DNA from: Kalmusia sp. IMI 367209
Lineage: Eukaryota; Ascomycota; Dothideomycetes; Pleosporales; Didymosphaeriaceae
NCBI GenBank assembly: GCA_027946365.1
Contig: JAPEUQ010000018.1
Location: 558,001 to 622,000 of the forward strand
Direction of reading: 5' to 3'
DNA length: 64,000 bases
The notes under the pieces were generated by a model that saw only the letters and a program-made list of their open reading frames with translations, was not told the DNA's origin and did not search any database. Below, one piece after another: positions 23,431 through 34,690 of the stretch; position 1 is the first letter of the stretch; each line of letters starts with the position of its first letter. Both the position numbers and the translations under genes were made by a program.

Positions 23431-24621
23431 TCACCCTTCCTCCCCAAACACAAATCTCCTCCAATTCCTCCCCAGCTTCTCCACCCCCTCTTCCAGTCCC
23501 CACCCCTTGATTCTACATATCCTCCTCGCCATATCCTCCAGCCGCCTGTCCATCTCCTCCCCCGCAGTATGCAAATCACTCTCCACCAGCACCGCCCCAT
23601 CGGGCACCGCGCGCACCATGTCGCCAAACGCTTTGGGCTCCTCCTCCCCCACCGCATCACCCAGATTAATCGCCGTGGAAAACGACGCGAAGATCTCGAC
23701 CGGGATCGCAGGATTGAGATACTGCGTAAAGTTCGAAGGAGAGCCAGAGTACGAGTGGAGACATATCCTCGGGGGGTACGGTTTGGACTCGCCATCTCTT
23801 TCTTGGGTAGCGGAGGAAGGAGGGTGTTGGGGTTCGATGGACGGATCGTCTTTCCCGCGCTTCTTCTTCTCGCGTTTGCTCAGCACGATGCGCTCGTGGC
23901 CTGTCCACAGCTCCTTCAGGCTTTCGAATAGCATGCCGTGCGCTTGGACGCCGTGCACGCTGACGGCGCGCTTGTACTCGGCTGCGAGTTGCAATTGCCT
24001 TTTGAGGATTTCTTTCTGGTGCGCGGGGGCGCAGCGGAAGGGTGTCAGTTTGCGGCCTTCGCGGCCGCCCAGTGTGAGCGAGGTGTCCCGCTGCGACTGC
24101 GAGTCTTGGTCCCAGGGATAGGGGATGCGGAAGGAGCGGTCGAGGCCGATTTCGCCGATTAGGGCGAGTGGATATTGTTCGAGGTACTTGCGTGTGCGGG
24201 AGAGAAAGATGGAGAAGGGCGTTGGGTCTGGTAGGCTTTGATAAATCTGTCTGTCTTCGTCATTGGGGTGTTCCCGCTGCGGTTGCAGTACTTTTGCGTA
24301 GTGTTGGATTTTGTCTTCGCCTGTTAGGATTTTTTCTGCGTGTTCGTTCTCGTCGTCTAGGTACATTGTGTGCGCGAACCAAGGATGCCATCCGAAGCAC
24401 GGCATCATGCATTCTTCTCTTGTCCAGTCTGTGGTGCTTTTAACGCCGTATTCATCTGCCGTTTGGGCGACGAGCGCTTGGTCTTCTGCTCGAGTGCCCA
24501 TGACGGTTAGACAACGGGCTTTCATGGTAGGGAGGGAGGGGATGCTGGACATGATGTCGGTGGGGTGGCAGTGGGCATCGTAGACGCCGAGGTGCCAGGG
24601 GAAGGCATCAGGTTGGGACAT
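23431..24621 (-). CDS. TatD-family metal-dependent deoxyribonuclease (Scn1-like)
   Basis: Single exon, 396 aa, start ATG at 24621. The TIM-barrel metal ligands appear in order: DAHCHP (residues 15-20), GEIGLD (about 176), VHGVQAHG (about 245), LHSYSG (about 310) and VESDLH (about 362). This is the amidohydrolase-type TatD fold that acts as a metal-dependent DNase. It is longer than bacterial TatD (about 260 aa) because of insertions at residues about 60-150 and a Lys-rich loop near 270 (SKREKKKRGKDD), as seen in fungal Scn1/Cut9-interacting proteins. The C-terminus ends in a helical GLEEGVEKLGRNWRRFVFG segment usual for the family. Confidence 0.88.
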   Translation of the reverse strand: MSQPDAFPWHLGVYDAHCHPTDIMSSIPSLPTMKARCLTVMGTRAEDQALVAQTADEYGVKSTTDWTREECMMPCFGWHPWFAHTMYLDDENEHAEKILTGEDKIQHYAKVLQPQREHPNDEDRQIYQSLPDPTPFSIFLSRTRKYLEQYPLALIGEIGLDRSFRIPYPWDQDSQSQRDTSLTLGGREGRKLTPFRCAPAHQKEILKRQLQLAAEYKRAVSVHGVQAHGMLFESLKELWTGHERIVLSKREKKKRGKDDPSIEPQHPPSSATQERDGESKPYPPRICLHSYSGSPSNFTQYLNPAIPVEIFASFSTAINLGDAVGEEEPKAFGDMVRAVPDGAVLVESDLHTAGEEMDRRLEDMARRICRIKGWGLEEGVEKLGRNWRRFVFGEEG

Positions 24622-25781
24622 GATGCTAGTACTATAGAGTGCAGTATGTCACTCAATATTTCTCAATGCCAAGGGAGGTATGTATGTGGATAATAATTTG
24701 CTCTAGTGAATGGTTAGATTTCGGGACGTCGAATATGACGTAGCTCTTCCCAATTAGGATATCACGCACGTTTTTGAAGCTGATTTCACGAATAGAATGG
24801 ATATAGTTTCCTGGGAGCCGGACGAGCAATGGCAAGTCACAACGGTACAGATGAACAATAATTCATTCAGTTTTCAACTGAGGTATGTGACTGTTGTTGT
24901 GGTGCGTCTTAATATTGACCCATGCCTCGCTAGGGCCCGGCTGCGGTCTGAGATATTTTCCCATGTGTTGCTGTCAGAATACCTCCGATGGAAAAATATC
25001 CCTCGTTGCGACAACACTACACCACCAGGCATGACAACGTGGTGCCCAAACATAGCTCCCTTCAGCTCGTGGCTAACGCATCTATCTAGAACCACAAGTC
25101 CAGGTGCTCAAGGCATCTCTCGCGTTCGCATCTTCGGAGTGGCGAGGCGCGCGCCCGCCATCAAAGTCACACTCCATCCCTCCGGACTCTCGTACCGTAG
25201 TGGATCCTCTCCAGAGCCACCCACGCACGCACTGGCACATCCGGACTCCGCCACGCCAGGGCATCTTGGTAATGCACTGCACCCACGCTCTCCCAGCTGA
25301 GAACCTTCTCCACCCTGTGTCTATAGGCGACTGTCACTTTTTGATTATCCATGACTGCTCCAACTGTGCTTGGTTTCGACGGTCGCGCATCGGAAGTCCG
25401 TCGTGCTATCGAATGAGCAGCGCATCATCCTGCTGGTGCCATTGGACCTGCATCTATGCATGGTACTAACATAGGCAGAGATGCGAGTTCATACAGTGCT
25501 ATGGTAGGTTTGGGACTGGTCCGATTGCGGCGAGGAGCGTGTGGACCACGTTTGACCTTTTGCCAATGGAGGACTCTTGGACTCCGCTGTGTTCTTTCTC
25601 GAGCACGGTTCCGCTTCTCTTGTATATATACCAGACTCCTTGTATGAAGCCTTCTCTCGGAGCCATCATATAATCTTGCATTGCATCTATCTTCTACAGT
25701 CCCGTACCTTCGTCCTCCCTTTCTTTCTCTCGAAAAGGAATTTCAATTCACATTCAAGTATTTGCCCGTCTATCTCCCAGC
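24622..25781. other. Intergenic with promoter of the SDR gene
   Basis: Upstream region of both divergent genes (TatD-like and SDR). No ORF is supported. Contains the TATA-like element at 25623 and a CT-rich tract at about 25700-25735 just before the SDR start. Confidence 0.45.
25623..25630 (+). promoter_or_regulatory. TATA-like element upstream of SDR gene
   Basis: TATATATA about 150 nt upstream of the ATG, followed by a CT-rich stretch of the kind often found at fungal transcription starts. Confidence 0.4.
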
Positions 25782-26760
25782 ATGCCCGGCCGCCTCCACA
25801 ACAAAGTCGCCATAATAACAGGCTCCGCGTCCGGCATCGGCCGCGCCATAGCCCTCACCTTCGCCTCTGAAGGCGCCACCGTGATCGTCTCAGATATTCA
25901 AGAAACATCTCGACTCGCCGCCGCCGAGGGCGCCGATGGCCACTTGACGACCGTGCAAGAAATCGAAAAGCTCGGCGGGCGCGCCATCTTCGTGAAAACA
26001 GACATTTCAAAAGCGGCGGAAGTAGAGGCCCTGATCGAAGAAGCCGTCACGCTGTTTGGAAGGCTCGATATCATGGTGAACAATGCGGGGACGGGCGAGG
26101 ATCTGAAGAAGATATGGGAGTATACCGAGGAGCAGTGGGATCGGATCATCAACATCAATTTGAAGGGGGTGTTTCTGGGGACGAAATATGCGAGCAGGCA
26201 GATGGTCAATCAGAAAGAATCAGCGTCTGGAGATAAGGGGTGGATTGTGAATATTGCTAGTATCTGGGGATTAGCGGGGCAGACGAATTACAGTGAGTCC
26301 AAAGCCTCCAATATCGATTTGGTGCGTGCTGATGGTATACAGCTGGCTACACAGCTGCCAAACACGGCGTGATTGGCCTCACTAAAACCGCGGCTCTGGA
26401 CTGCGCACCGCACCGCATCCACGTCAATGCTTTATGTCCAGGCTGTAAGTATCCTATCTGCTCTCCTTCCCTTTCTTCTCCTTTCCCCTTTCATCTCCTA
26501 ACACACACGAAAGTCACAAACTCGGCAATGACACACCACGTATTCTCCGACGAGGCGCTCAAAACGCGACTCCTCGAGCGCCATCCGTTCCGCGGCCTGG
26601 GCGAGGGCAAGGTACGTACTTCGTGCTCGAATTGATTGAGGGGAGAGACACTGAATAGGGATAGGATATTGCAAGGGCGGCGCTGTTCTTGGCGAGCGAG
26701 GATGCGTCGTGGGTTACGGGAGTGGGTATACCTGTTGATGGGGGGTATAGCAGTATGTAA
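25782..26760 (+). CDS. Short-chain dehydrogenase/reductase (classical SDR)
   Basis: Four exons: 25782-26292, 26343-26444, 26514-26611 and 26665-26760, 268 aa; all phases close. The cofactor motif [10 protein letters not shown] (about residues 14-23) and VNNAG (about 100) are present. The catalytic Ser lies in IVNIASIWG, and the first intron splits the active-site region; after splicing it reads [10 protein letters not shown], giving the YxxxK dyad. The C-terminus reads [12 protein letters not shown], the usual end of classical SDRs. Asp in the VSDI stretch after the second strand suggests NAD preference. The substrate is unknown; such enzymes reduce or oxidise alcohols and ketones in the cytosol. 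Confidence 0.9.
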
Positions 26761-27214
26761 GTTACAGGAGGGGTAATTGAACAGCGTAAATTGGGATGTC
26801 GTTGTTTCATTTCACTTTGTAGATATTGTCTTGCATGTTTCGAGATCGAGCATAAGCGGAGCGTAGTTGTCTTTTTTAGCATATCATGTTGTCTTGAAGG
26901 TACCAGATGATAGCATAATATCGACTCTTGAACCTAAACTTATGAGTGCCAAAGTACATTTCTTCCAACAGTGCACTCATATAGATGAGATATTATAAAC
27001 TACTTAAATACCATGACTTATCTAGATATGAAACCTTATAAAGCCAACAACCCCTGAAAACTCCAAAGAAAATCCAAGCAATAAGGAATACACTAGACAC
27101 CTAATCACGCTCCGGACTCGAAAAGCTCGTCGATGCCGACCCCAATGACCCCGTAAATCCACTGGCTACAGACCCTCCACCCCTACGCACCGACGAAGGT
27201 CCAGGCGAATCAGT
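26761..27214. other. Intergenic
   Basis: Between convergent genes. AT-rich stretch near 26930-27060. Nothing recognised. Confidence 0.4.
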
Positions 27215-28037
27215 TCAAATGACAGGCTCCTGCCGAATTTCAATCCATGCATTGATTAATAGCCAGCGCCAAACGACCCAGATCTCTTCCCCGGTAGGCA
27301 CAGACTCCTCCGTGTCCTCATTCCATTCGTATTTCCTTCTGAAGCCCTCGGTCGCGATGGGGCCAATACCTGGTGTAGCCGTGTACGAAGGGCGTGAACC
27401 TATCCCGGTGGAGCTCGCACTGTACATGGACTCTGGATGATCAAGCCCACTGGCATTTTGCGACGGCGACCCGACCATTCCACCATGCGTATTCGTGTCG
27501 ATACGTGATATATAACCATGTATGCAAAGCTCGGCGATGTTGTACCATAAGCGTCTACCTATTCGATAGAGGATCAGCACACGTCCTATACCCTCGCTGT
27601 CTTTCCTTACCCCTTTCGTTCATGCAATAGTTACTTTTCCAGTAAGATTTCCCATTCGAATTCCTGGCCTCTCTGTACTGCTGATACTCCTCATCAGTCA
27701 GAATCTCCACCTCTTTAATCTCAAGCGCCTCCCTAAGCTTTGGAATTCCGTTGATCTCGAAGCAAAGGTGAGCTCGTGCGAAGTTGAGTAGGGCCTCCCC
27801 TTCTACCGTGCGACCCTTGGCCCTGCACTCCCCGATGATGGCGGCATATTCAGGGTGCTCGGGCTCATTCCCCTTAGTGAAAGTGACGCGGATGGCGTCG
27901 GTGGGCACGTAGGATCCGTCGCCTTTGTCGACTCGACGGCTCTGCATTGTGGACCATGCCACTTCGAGGAATAATTGCTTTGCGCGGCTGTCTAGCTGTG
28001 CGAATACGTTGCTGGGGGGAAATGGTGCCTCTGCCAT
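27215..28037 (-). CDS. Hypothetical protein
   Basis: Two exons: 28037-27635 and 27558-27215, phase 1, intron GTAACT...CGAATAG with a GTGCTGATC branch-like site, 248 aa. The N-terminus MAEAPFPPSNVFAQLD has a good start context. The first part is charged and helical (LDSRAKQLFLEVAWSTMQSRRVD; EVEILTDEEYQQYREARN); the second holds RRLWYNIAELCIHGYISR and ends in WVVWRWLLINAWIEIRQEPV. No signal peptide and no recognised domain. The reading frame, intron and composition look genuine. Confidence 0.65.
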
Positions 28038-28651
28038 TTTTTGCGGTCGAATGTAGCGTATACTTTTGCGTTATATAAAAGTTTTCGAAGAGTTGATTTA
28101 CACTTGAGTGTCAATTATGAAGAAAGAAAGAAGGAAGGAAGAAAGCTATTGTTTGAAAAGATTATATAGTGCCTGGAATGTGAGTGAGTCAATGCTGCGC
28201 GCGACTCTTTCTCGCTACAGCTCAATCCTTGTGAGTCTTCCATTTAGACAGTCTATGCGACCTTGAATACCACGGCTCACAACGCTATTACTGAGCCATT
28301 CAAGTTGAGTCATGCATCGTGGAACTTCCCTTACCATGCTCTTTGAAGTTGTAGATTAACGCAAATTGTATGGACTGATAGAACGAGCGGCTTCGAAGGT
28401 TGCGTGTTGACGAAAAATGCTACATACAGAAAATCTAAATTACAACTACGAACGGGGTATATAACATGGAGGTATACTAAGAAACATGACACAAAACTCA
28501 TGCGACTGAGTCGAAAAACAGCCTCGAAGTAATGTGTAACGGTGCAGCTGCCCTGGACTAACAAGTTATTAGGGAGCATTGCTCACCTAGAACCCACATG
28601 AGCCGATATACTACAAATTGTAAGCTCCTCCTGCATTCGTAAGGCTCAGCC
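28038..28651. other. Intergenic with a purine microsatellite
   Basis: Contains a GAAA/GAAG-rich tract at 28120-28145 and a TATATAAAA-like element at 28072. No ORF is supported. Confidence 0.4.
28120..28145 (+). repeat. GAAA/GGAA microsatellite
   Basis: Imperfect tract of GAAAGAAAG and GGAAGGAA units. Confidence 0.7.
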
Positions 28652-29839
28652 TCAAGCGTTCACCATCTCTGCATCACCAAGCTCGCTTCTACTATTCTCC
28701 TTCTCTCTTGCCTTCGATCGTTTTGTATTACGGGCCCCGGCCGTCGCGCTACTCACGGCTCGTTTTCGCCGGCCTACTCTTGTGCTTGTTGTAGATGAAG
28801 GTGTGGATGACCTCCTGTCTGCAGTAAGATCATCGGGCAGGAACTTGCCAGTCCCGGTGGCCTCCCGAACCAAGGAGGCGTAAAATTCCTCGATAGCTAG
28901 CTGGCTACCGCTTGCATCGGGCATGCTACTGTCCTCAAGCGAGGATGTATCTAGGATATCTGGTGCCATGAGCTTGAGTCGATCCGTTCCTAGGGTGAAA
29001 GTCGCGCAGGATATTCGCGAGACTTGGACCTTGGGGTGAGAAATATCTAGGGCGAGGTGCTTCTTAATGTAGGCCGACAGTGCGGCCGTGAAGGGCATTT
29101 CCTTGACGTCTTTGAGCAATCTGCCGCGGCTGGGGAAGCCGGCGACATTGCGACCTGCTATAGTCACCTCCAGGTGTCGAAGCAGAGTTGTCGCATTTGG
29201 GAAAGATAGCTGAACCTGCAGCTGTCTGATAACATCCTGTGCAGACTGTCCAGAGTTATCGGCGGACAAGTGGCGGAAATACGTCTCAAGGCTAGATGTG
29301 ACGAAGGCGGAGGATAGCCTTAGCGGAGCGACATGGGCGTCAAAGCCTGTCCTGATGTAGTTGAGAAAGATGTCCCGGATCGCCGAGGGCATCTTGACCA
29401 AGAGTAGGGGTAGCGACGTAAATCCGTCGGGGGATGCGGTGACTCGTGGGTCCCGCAGCAGCAAAGCATTATATGACTGCTTCTCGTACCGCAGACTCAC
29501 TTCGATGCCCCTCGCCTGCTCTGCAGGTACCACCGTGGTGAGCTGCGATGCGTCAGGGTCGACGAGCTGGCGCTGGCGGTCGATCCAGGCATCCTCGTCG
29601 CCAATCACGTCCCAGTCGCACTCCTCGAGTGGGCCCAGTTTCGGCAGCGCGTCTTGGGTTCCTGCAAAGTCGACCTCGACCCCACGCACATTGTCGCCCT
29701 TCAATTGTTCCCTCAGCCGTTTCGCGTGCGTCTTCAAAGATCGGTCGTTTAAGAGGGGAGTGTCGCCGTGATGTAGCGGAGAGACGCGGTAGAGCAGGTA
29801 GCTGCGGTTGTAGAGCGGGTACGGGTCGATGTCGGCCAT
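28652..29839 (-). CDS. Kinetochore protein Fta1 / CENP-L-like (Sim4 complex)
   Basis: Single exon, 395 aa. I chose the ATG at 29839 (MADIDPYPLYN) because it stands in a perfect CCACCATGG context; the frame also runs upstream to a start at 29896. The opening YPLYNRSYLLYRVSPLHHG, with LRGVEVDF-like sequence soon after, matches the fungal Fta1 family (CENP-L homologue of the constitutive centromere network). The middle has LSSAFVTSSLETYFRHL and the LEVTIAGRNVAGFPSRGRLLKDV segment. The C-terminal 70 residues are Ser/Thr-rich and basic (GRRKRAV, TKRSKAREKE), likely a nuclear localisation signal. Role by family: centromere-bound subunit linking CENP-A chromatin to the outer kinetochore. It is divergent from Hsp110. 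Confidence 0.7.
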   Translation of the reverse strand: MADIDPYPLYNRSYLLYRVSPLHHGDTPLLNDRSLKTHAKRLREQLKGDNVRGVEVDFAGTQDALPKLGPLEECDWDVIGDEDAWIDRQRQLVDPDASQLTTVVPAEQARGIEVSLRYEKQSYNALLLRDPRVTASPDGFTSLPLLLVKMPSAIRDIFLNYIRTGFDAHVAPLRLSSAFVTSSLETYFRHLSADNSGQSAQDVIRQLQVQLSFPNATTLLRHLEVTIAGRNVAGFPSRGRLLKDVKEMPFTAALSAYIKKHLALDISHPKVQVSRISCATFTLGTDRLKLMAPDILDTSSLEDSSMPDASGSQLAIEEFYASLVREATGTGKFLPDDLTADRRSSTPSSTTSTRVGRRKRAVSSATAGARNTKRSKAREKENSRSELGDAEMVNA

Positions 29840-30290
29840 GGTGGGTGGCCTGGGGGCGGCAATTGACAGCCTGCGCAGCCCGTGGACGCGTCGCAACGGC
29901 TGGGTGACTCAACGAAGCATGGAGGGCACGCTGCCAGAGGCTTCCAGAGGGCGCGACACGCTGTTGTTGGCGTTGCTGGCGTTGCTGTTTGCGCCGTCGC
30001 TGTCGGCATGACGCAGCGTTTGTTTGTCTAGCGGGTGTTGCGGGCTGAGGGCACGGGCCACCCCCCACTAAAGAAAGCAGTTTGTTGGCGCATAGAATTT
30101 CAACGAATACTCGAGAAGCTTCTGCAGCACTCAGCCTACCAAGACCAGGCACACCAAAACGCGCTCAAATTCTACACAGAGCTTGCCTCCCTCCTACACG
30201 ACACTTCCGAGTGACCACGAATCTGCCAAAAACGCACGCGTTTGAGCCTGTACGCCGCCTGATACCCCGCCATATTGAACTTCCGCAAAC
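29840..30290. other. Divergent intergenic region (Fta1 / Hsp110)
   Basis: Shared 451 bp upstream region. It contains TTCTACACAGAGC and a CGAGAAGCTTCTGCAGC stretch around 30111-30127; the inverted GAAGCTTC-type core resembles a heat-shock element (nGAAn/nTTCn), which would suit the Hsp110 gene. This is suggestive only. Confidence 0.35.
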
Positions 30291-32767
30291 ATGTCTGTTG
30301 TGGGTGTTGATCTGGGGACGCTGAACACCGTCATTGCTGTTGCGCGCAATCGCGGTGTCGACGTCGTAAGTAGCCCTCTTTGCGAAGCTTGCACGCGCCG
30401 TAGGCATTACTGACTGCTGCAGATCACAAATGAAGTCTCCAACCGCGCCACACCGTACGTCCTCTCACCGCTCTACAGAAAACTCAGACTAACACCTCGT
30501 ACAGGTCACTCGTCGGCTTCGGCCCCAAGAGCAGATACATCGGCGAGGCCGCAAAGAACCAGGAGGTCTCCAACCTCAAGAACACCGTCTCCTCCTTCAC
30601 TCGCCTCGCCGGCCGCTCCCTGAACGACCCCGATGTCGAAGTCGAGAAAGACTTTGTCTCCGCATCGCTCGTCGACATCAACGGCCAGGTCGGCGCTGAG
30701 GTCACATATCTGGGCAAGAAGGAGAAGTTCACCGCCACCCAGATCGCCGCCATGTACCTCACCAGAATCAAGGCGACCGCATCGGCCGAGCTCAAGCTTC
30801 CCGTCGCCGACGTCGTCATCAGCGTTCCCGTGTGGTACACTGATGCTCAGCGGAGGGCTTTGATCGATGCTTCCGAAATCGCTGGCTTGAAGACTCTGCG
30901 CTTGATCAACGATACCACCGCTTCTGCCCTTGGTTGGGGAATCACAAAGACCGACCTACCCGCGCCTGAGGAGAAGCCTAAGAGAGTAGTATTCGTCGAC
31001 ATTGGCCACAGCAACTACACCGCCTCCGTCGTTGAGTTCAAGAAGGGCGAGCTGAACGTGAAGTCGACTGCCTGGGACCGCCACTTCGGTGGCCGCTACA
31101 TTGACCAGGCCCTCGTCAAGCACTTTGGCAAAGAGTTCTTGGAAAAGTACAAGATTGACATTTTTGAGAACGCCAAGGCGAAATTCCGTGTCCAGGCCGG
31201 TGTCGAGAAGCTGAAGAAGATCCTCTCCGCGAACACCGCCGCTCCTTTGAACATCGAGTCCGTCATGAACGATGTTGATGTTCGCGGTATGCTCAAGCGA
31301 GAGGAGTTGGAGGAGCTCATCCAGCCTCTATTGGACCGCGCGACTGGCCCGATCGAGCAGGCGCTGGCCGAGGCCAAGCTCAAGCCTGAGGACATTGACG
31401 CCATTGAGATGATCGGTGGTTGCACCCGTGTCCCGGCTTTGAAGACCCGCATTCAGGACTTCTTCGGCAAGCCCCTATCTTTCACCCTCAACCAGGACGA
31501 GGCTGTCGCTCGAGGCTGTGCTTTCAGCTGTGCCATCCTCTCTCCTGTATTCCGTGTCCGCGACTTTTCTGTACACGACATTGTCAGCTATCCGATTGAA
31601 TTCGCTTGGGAGAAGTCCGAGGATATTCCTGACGAAGACACCAGCTTGACCGTTTTCAACAAGGGCAACGTCATGCCTTCAACCAAGATCCTAACATTCT
31701 ACAGAAAACACCCCTTCGATTTGGAGGCCAAATACGCGAAACCAGAGCAGCTACCGGGAAAAACGAACCCATGGATCGGCCGCTTCTCGGTAAAGGGAGT
31801 CAAGGAAGACTCCAAGGGTGACTTCATGATTTGCAAGCTAAAGGCGCGTCTTAACGTTCACGGTATCCTCAATGTTGAGTCTGGATACTACGTGGAGGAA
31901 GTCGAGGTTGAGGAGCCTATTCCAGAGGAGAAGAAAGAGGGCGACGTACGTATTTCTAATTCATCTTCAGCATTTGTCGATTCGAGTAGCAGGCAGCGAT
32001 CTGATGAAGACTCACCAAAGCGCGCTGTGAAACGACGCAAATCCCTCCACACTGCATTGCATGCTTCTGTTTCTTCGCCTGTTGAGGAGGTGCTAACAAC
32101 ACATCAACAGGCCATGGACGTCGACTCTAAGGAGCCTAAAGAGCCTCCCAAGACTCGCAAGGTCAAGAAGCAGCAGAGGAAGGGCGATCTGCCTCTCTCG
32201 GCAGGCACTGCAACCCTGGATCAGGCGAGCAAAGACGCAGCGACGGAGAAGGAGAACCAGATGATCATGGAAGACAAACTGGTTGCCGATACTGAGCACC
32301 AGAAGAACGACCTTGAGTCGTTCATCTATGAGCTCAAAGGACAAGATTCTCGACGTATATGCAGAGTTTGCCAGCGATGACGAGAAGTCCAGACTGAACG
32401 CGAAACTCGAGTCAGCCGAGGTAAGGAAACCCCAAGCAAACATGTTTCCCATTATGCTAACATCATCCAGGACTGGCTCTACGATGAAGGCGAGGATGCG
32501 ACTAAGGCACAATACGTCTCTAAATCTGAGGAGATCCGCTCAATCGCCGGCCCCATCATCCAGCGTTACAACGACAAGATTCAAGAGGAGCAAGCTGCCG
32601 TGCGCAAGAAGCAAGAAGAAGCCCACGCAGCGAAGCAGGCCGAGATCGAGCGTAAGAAGCGCGAAGAAGAGGCCAAACGGCAAGCCGAGGCACCCGAACA
32701 GAAGGATGCCGAGATGACAGACGCGGAGACGACGAAGCCCGATGAGGTCGAGGAACCATCGTCGTAG
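30291..32767 (+). CDS. hsp88: Hsp110 family chaperone / nucleotide exchange factor (Hsp88/Sse1-like), with an apparent frameshift
   Basis: Five exons: 30291-30365, 30423-30454, 30505-31945, 32111-32420 and 32471-32767, about 717 aa. The ATPase domain starts MSVVGVDLGTLNTVIAVARNRGVDV, then NEVSNRATPSLVGFG, the phosphate loops VFVDIGHSNYTASVV and EMIGGCTRVPAL. The substrate-binding domain and the long insertion (KEGD ... AMDVDSKEPKEPPKTRKVKKQ) are typical of Hsp110, which acts as an exchange factor for cytosolic Hsp70. In exon 4 the frame ends prematurely: FIYELK is followed by GQDSRR and a stop, while KDKILDVYAEFASDDEK, clearly the expected continuation, is one base out. Removing one A of the run at 32336-32338 restores the family sequence. 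Exon 4 length (310) is also one over a multiple of three. The C-terminus ends in an acidic EVEEPSS. Confidence 0.88.
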
Positions 32768-34011
32768 AGCAGGGCGTTTGTTTCGGCGCATAGCAGGGGG
32801 AAAAAGTGAGCGATACGATGCGATAGACGCGCACGTTTGGTGCAAAAGCATGGGCAGGGAGTGAAGGGTTCACTTCTGGATGATTGATTGATTGATTGAT
32901 CGGGTAATTACTCCTGCGATGCAATGATGATGCACTGTTTATGATAGAGTCCATAGATGAACGAACATGACTATTTACGTACAACTATTACTCGTGCCTG
33001 TACTGCGACACGCGGGTGTGACTCCTCTGCGACGCCGTCGTACCCCCCCCTCCTACCTCACACGGGAGCATCGGACGAAGCTTCGATGGCGCTAAACGCG
33101 TACCTTTGCGCCCTTCACACCGCACTTTGCACCTCTTGATCCCCGCGATACAAAGCGCCGATAGACCTGCGCCAACATGTACATGACAGGCGTAGTGGAC
33201 TCGTCTCCCAACATCTAGCTTCGTTGCCGATCAGCACAGATGCTGAGCCCAACGCTCGCCTCACTTACGGATTGTAGCAGAGAAAGGTAGACATAGTAGC
33301 ACGGGGCGAACGAGACGTGCGTTGGCAATCGAAATCTTACAAGCAATATCACCATAGTGTATATACTTATGCATGTATATATCGCTCCATCTCCACATTC
33401 CAAGACTCGTGCAGTCGTGACACGGTAGGTCGGCCGAAGGATAGACTACCGACACGTGATGCAAGCGTGGGATCCTCCTGGTTAGACGTAGAGTGGGTCT
33501 ACAGTCTCCTTGGGGGATGGGTTCGGGGGGACTGCGGGATCTGCGGTCTTGTGCGTGGCGGTGTTTCGTTGGTGGTGCGGTTGTTGCGCTAGATGGGCTG
33601 TGGGGTGCTTGGGGAAGTGTGAGGCGGGGTTTAGTGGGTTGTTCTGATTTGAGGCCGGCGTGGGGATGGGGTGGGGTTGAATCTGTTGGGAGGAGATGAG
33701 GAGACGTGGGATGCTTGGTATGCTTGGGGTGAGTGGGCGGTCGGTCGGTCGGAGGGAGAGTCGAAGTGTTGGAGAGAAGAAGGAGCGTGGCACGGATGGG
33801 AAGGGTGAGTTTTTGGCTTATGGATGTATGCGCGATATACTCGTAGAAGGAGATGGACATAGAGACGTGCATGAGGGAGATAGATAGCTTCATAAAGTTT
33901 GATCATCATTTATGTATTGTTGTCACCGTAACTCCCTCTCATAACATCAGGTGAATATGATACAGATAAACATACAAGCCCTTCCTCTTCCATAAAACAT
34001 ACTACGCCCGC
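32768..34011. other. Intergenic, low complexity
   Basis: Contains a TGAT microsatellite (32881-32900) and a G-rich stretch around 33500-33780 that opens long Pro/Ser/Thr-rich frames on the minus strand. Those have no domain and vary with composition, so I do not call genes here. Confidence 0.45.
32881..32900 (+). repeat. TGAT microsatellite
   Basis: Five tandem copies of TGAT just after the Hsp110 gene. Confidence 0.75.
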
Positions 34012-34690
34012 CTACGAAGCGACTCCCCTCGCAATCAGATTCCCAATTTGCTTACTGATATACTTCGTCCCCTCGGCCTTGATCGCCGGCACCGCATACT
34101 CGTTGAACAACTTCTTCCCTTCTCTCTGCCACTTGCGCTCTTCGCGCTTAGGGGCTCGGTGTCGTTCCTCACGTTCGCCTTCGTCTTCCCTCTTCCGGGG
34201 TGCATCGCGTTCCCGGTGGCGGTCTCGCGGCGCAGGACGGCGATTATGCCGCGAGTCGGAGAAGTAGTCTTCCTCCCTGTGGCGGCGACGGCGAGGCGCG
34301 TAGTAGTCTTCCTCGCCTGGAGATTGGGGGTGGTTGCGGGGAGAACGACGGGGAGGGGCGTGACGAGCTGGTGGGCTGGAAGACGATGAGGAAGAGGAGG
34401 GTGGGGGTGGTGGACGGTAGGTATTTGCGCGGCGACGATATCGTTCTGGTATATTGTTAGTGCGAATCATGGACAATGAGATGATGAAGATGTACCGTCT
34501 CTAGGAGGAGCGTCTTCATAACGAGGATGACGCGGATGTTGACTTGTTGTAGGTGGAGCTTGGGGTTGGGGAGGGTAGTGTCTGCCTCCGTAGTCGTCCA
34601 TATCTACTCTCGATTAGATTCGTGTTGATAATGGTGAAGTACAGTGAAGTATGACTTACGATGCGGTCGTGTAGCGTATCGAGAAGCCAT
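34012..34690 (-). CDS. Disordered Arg/Ser/Pro-rich protein with conserved C-terminal helix
   Basis: Three exons: 34690-34660, 34603-34496 and 34445-34012, all phase 1, 190 aa. The introns have GTAAGT and GTACAT donors; the second ends with CACTAACAATATACCAG, a clear branch point. The N-terminus is MASRYATRPH, then Pro/Gln/His/Tyr-rich sequence, a run of prolines and serines, and many Arg-Asp/Arg-Glu pairs (RRRRHREEDY, RDRHRERD). The last 35 residues (KKLFNEYAVPAIKAEGTKYISKQIGNLIARG) look folded and amphipathic. RD/RE-rich composition recalls RNA-binding or splicing-associated proteins, but that is composition, not homology. No family was recognised. Confidence 0.7.

Noticed and set aside
33261..33893. 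Long Pro/Thr/His-rich open frame (minus)
   Set aside because: Arises from compositional bias of a G-rich stretch; other frames are equally open and no domain or splice support exists.
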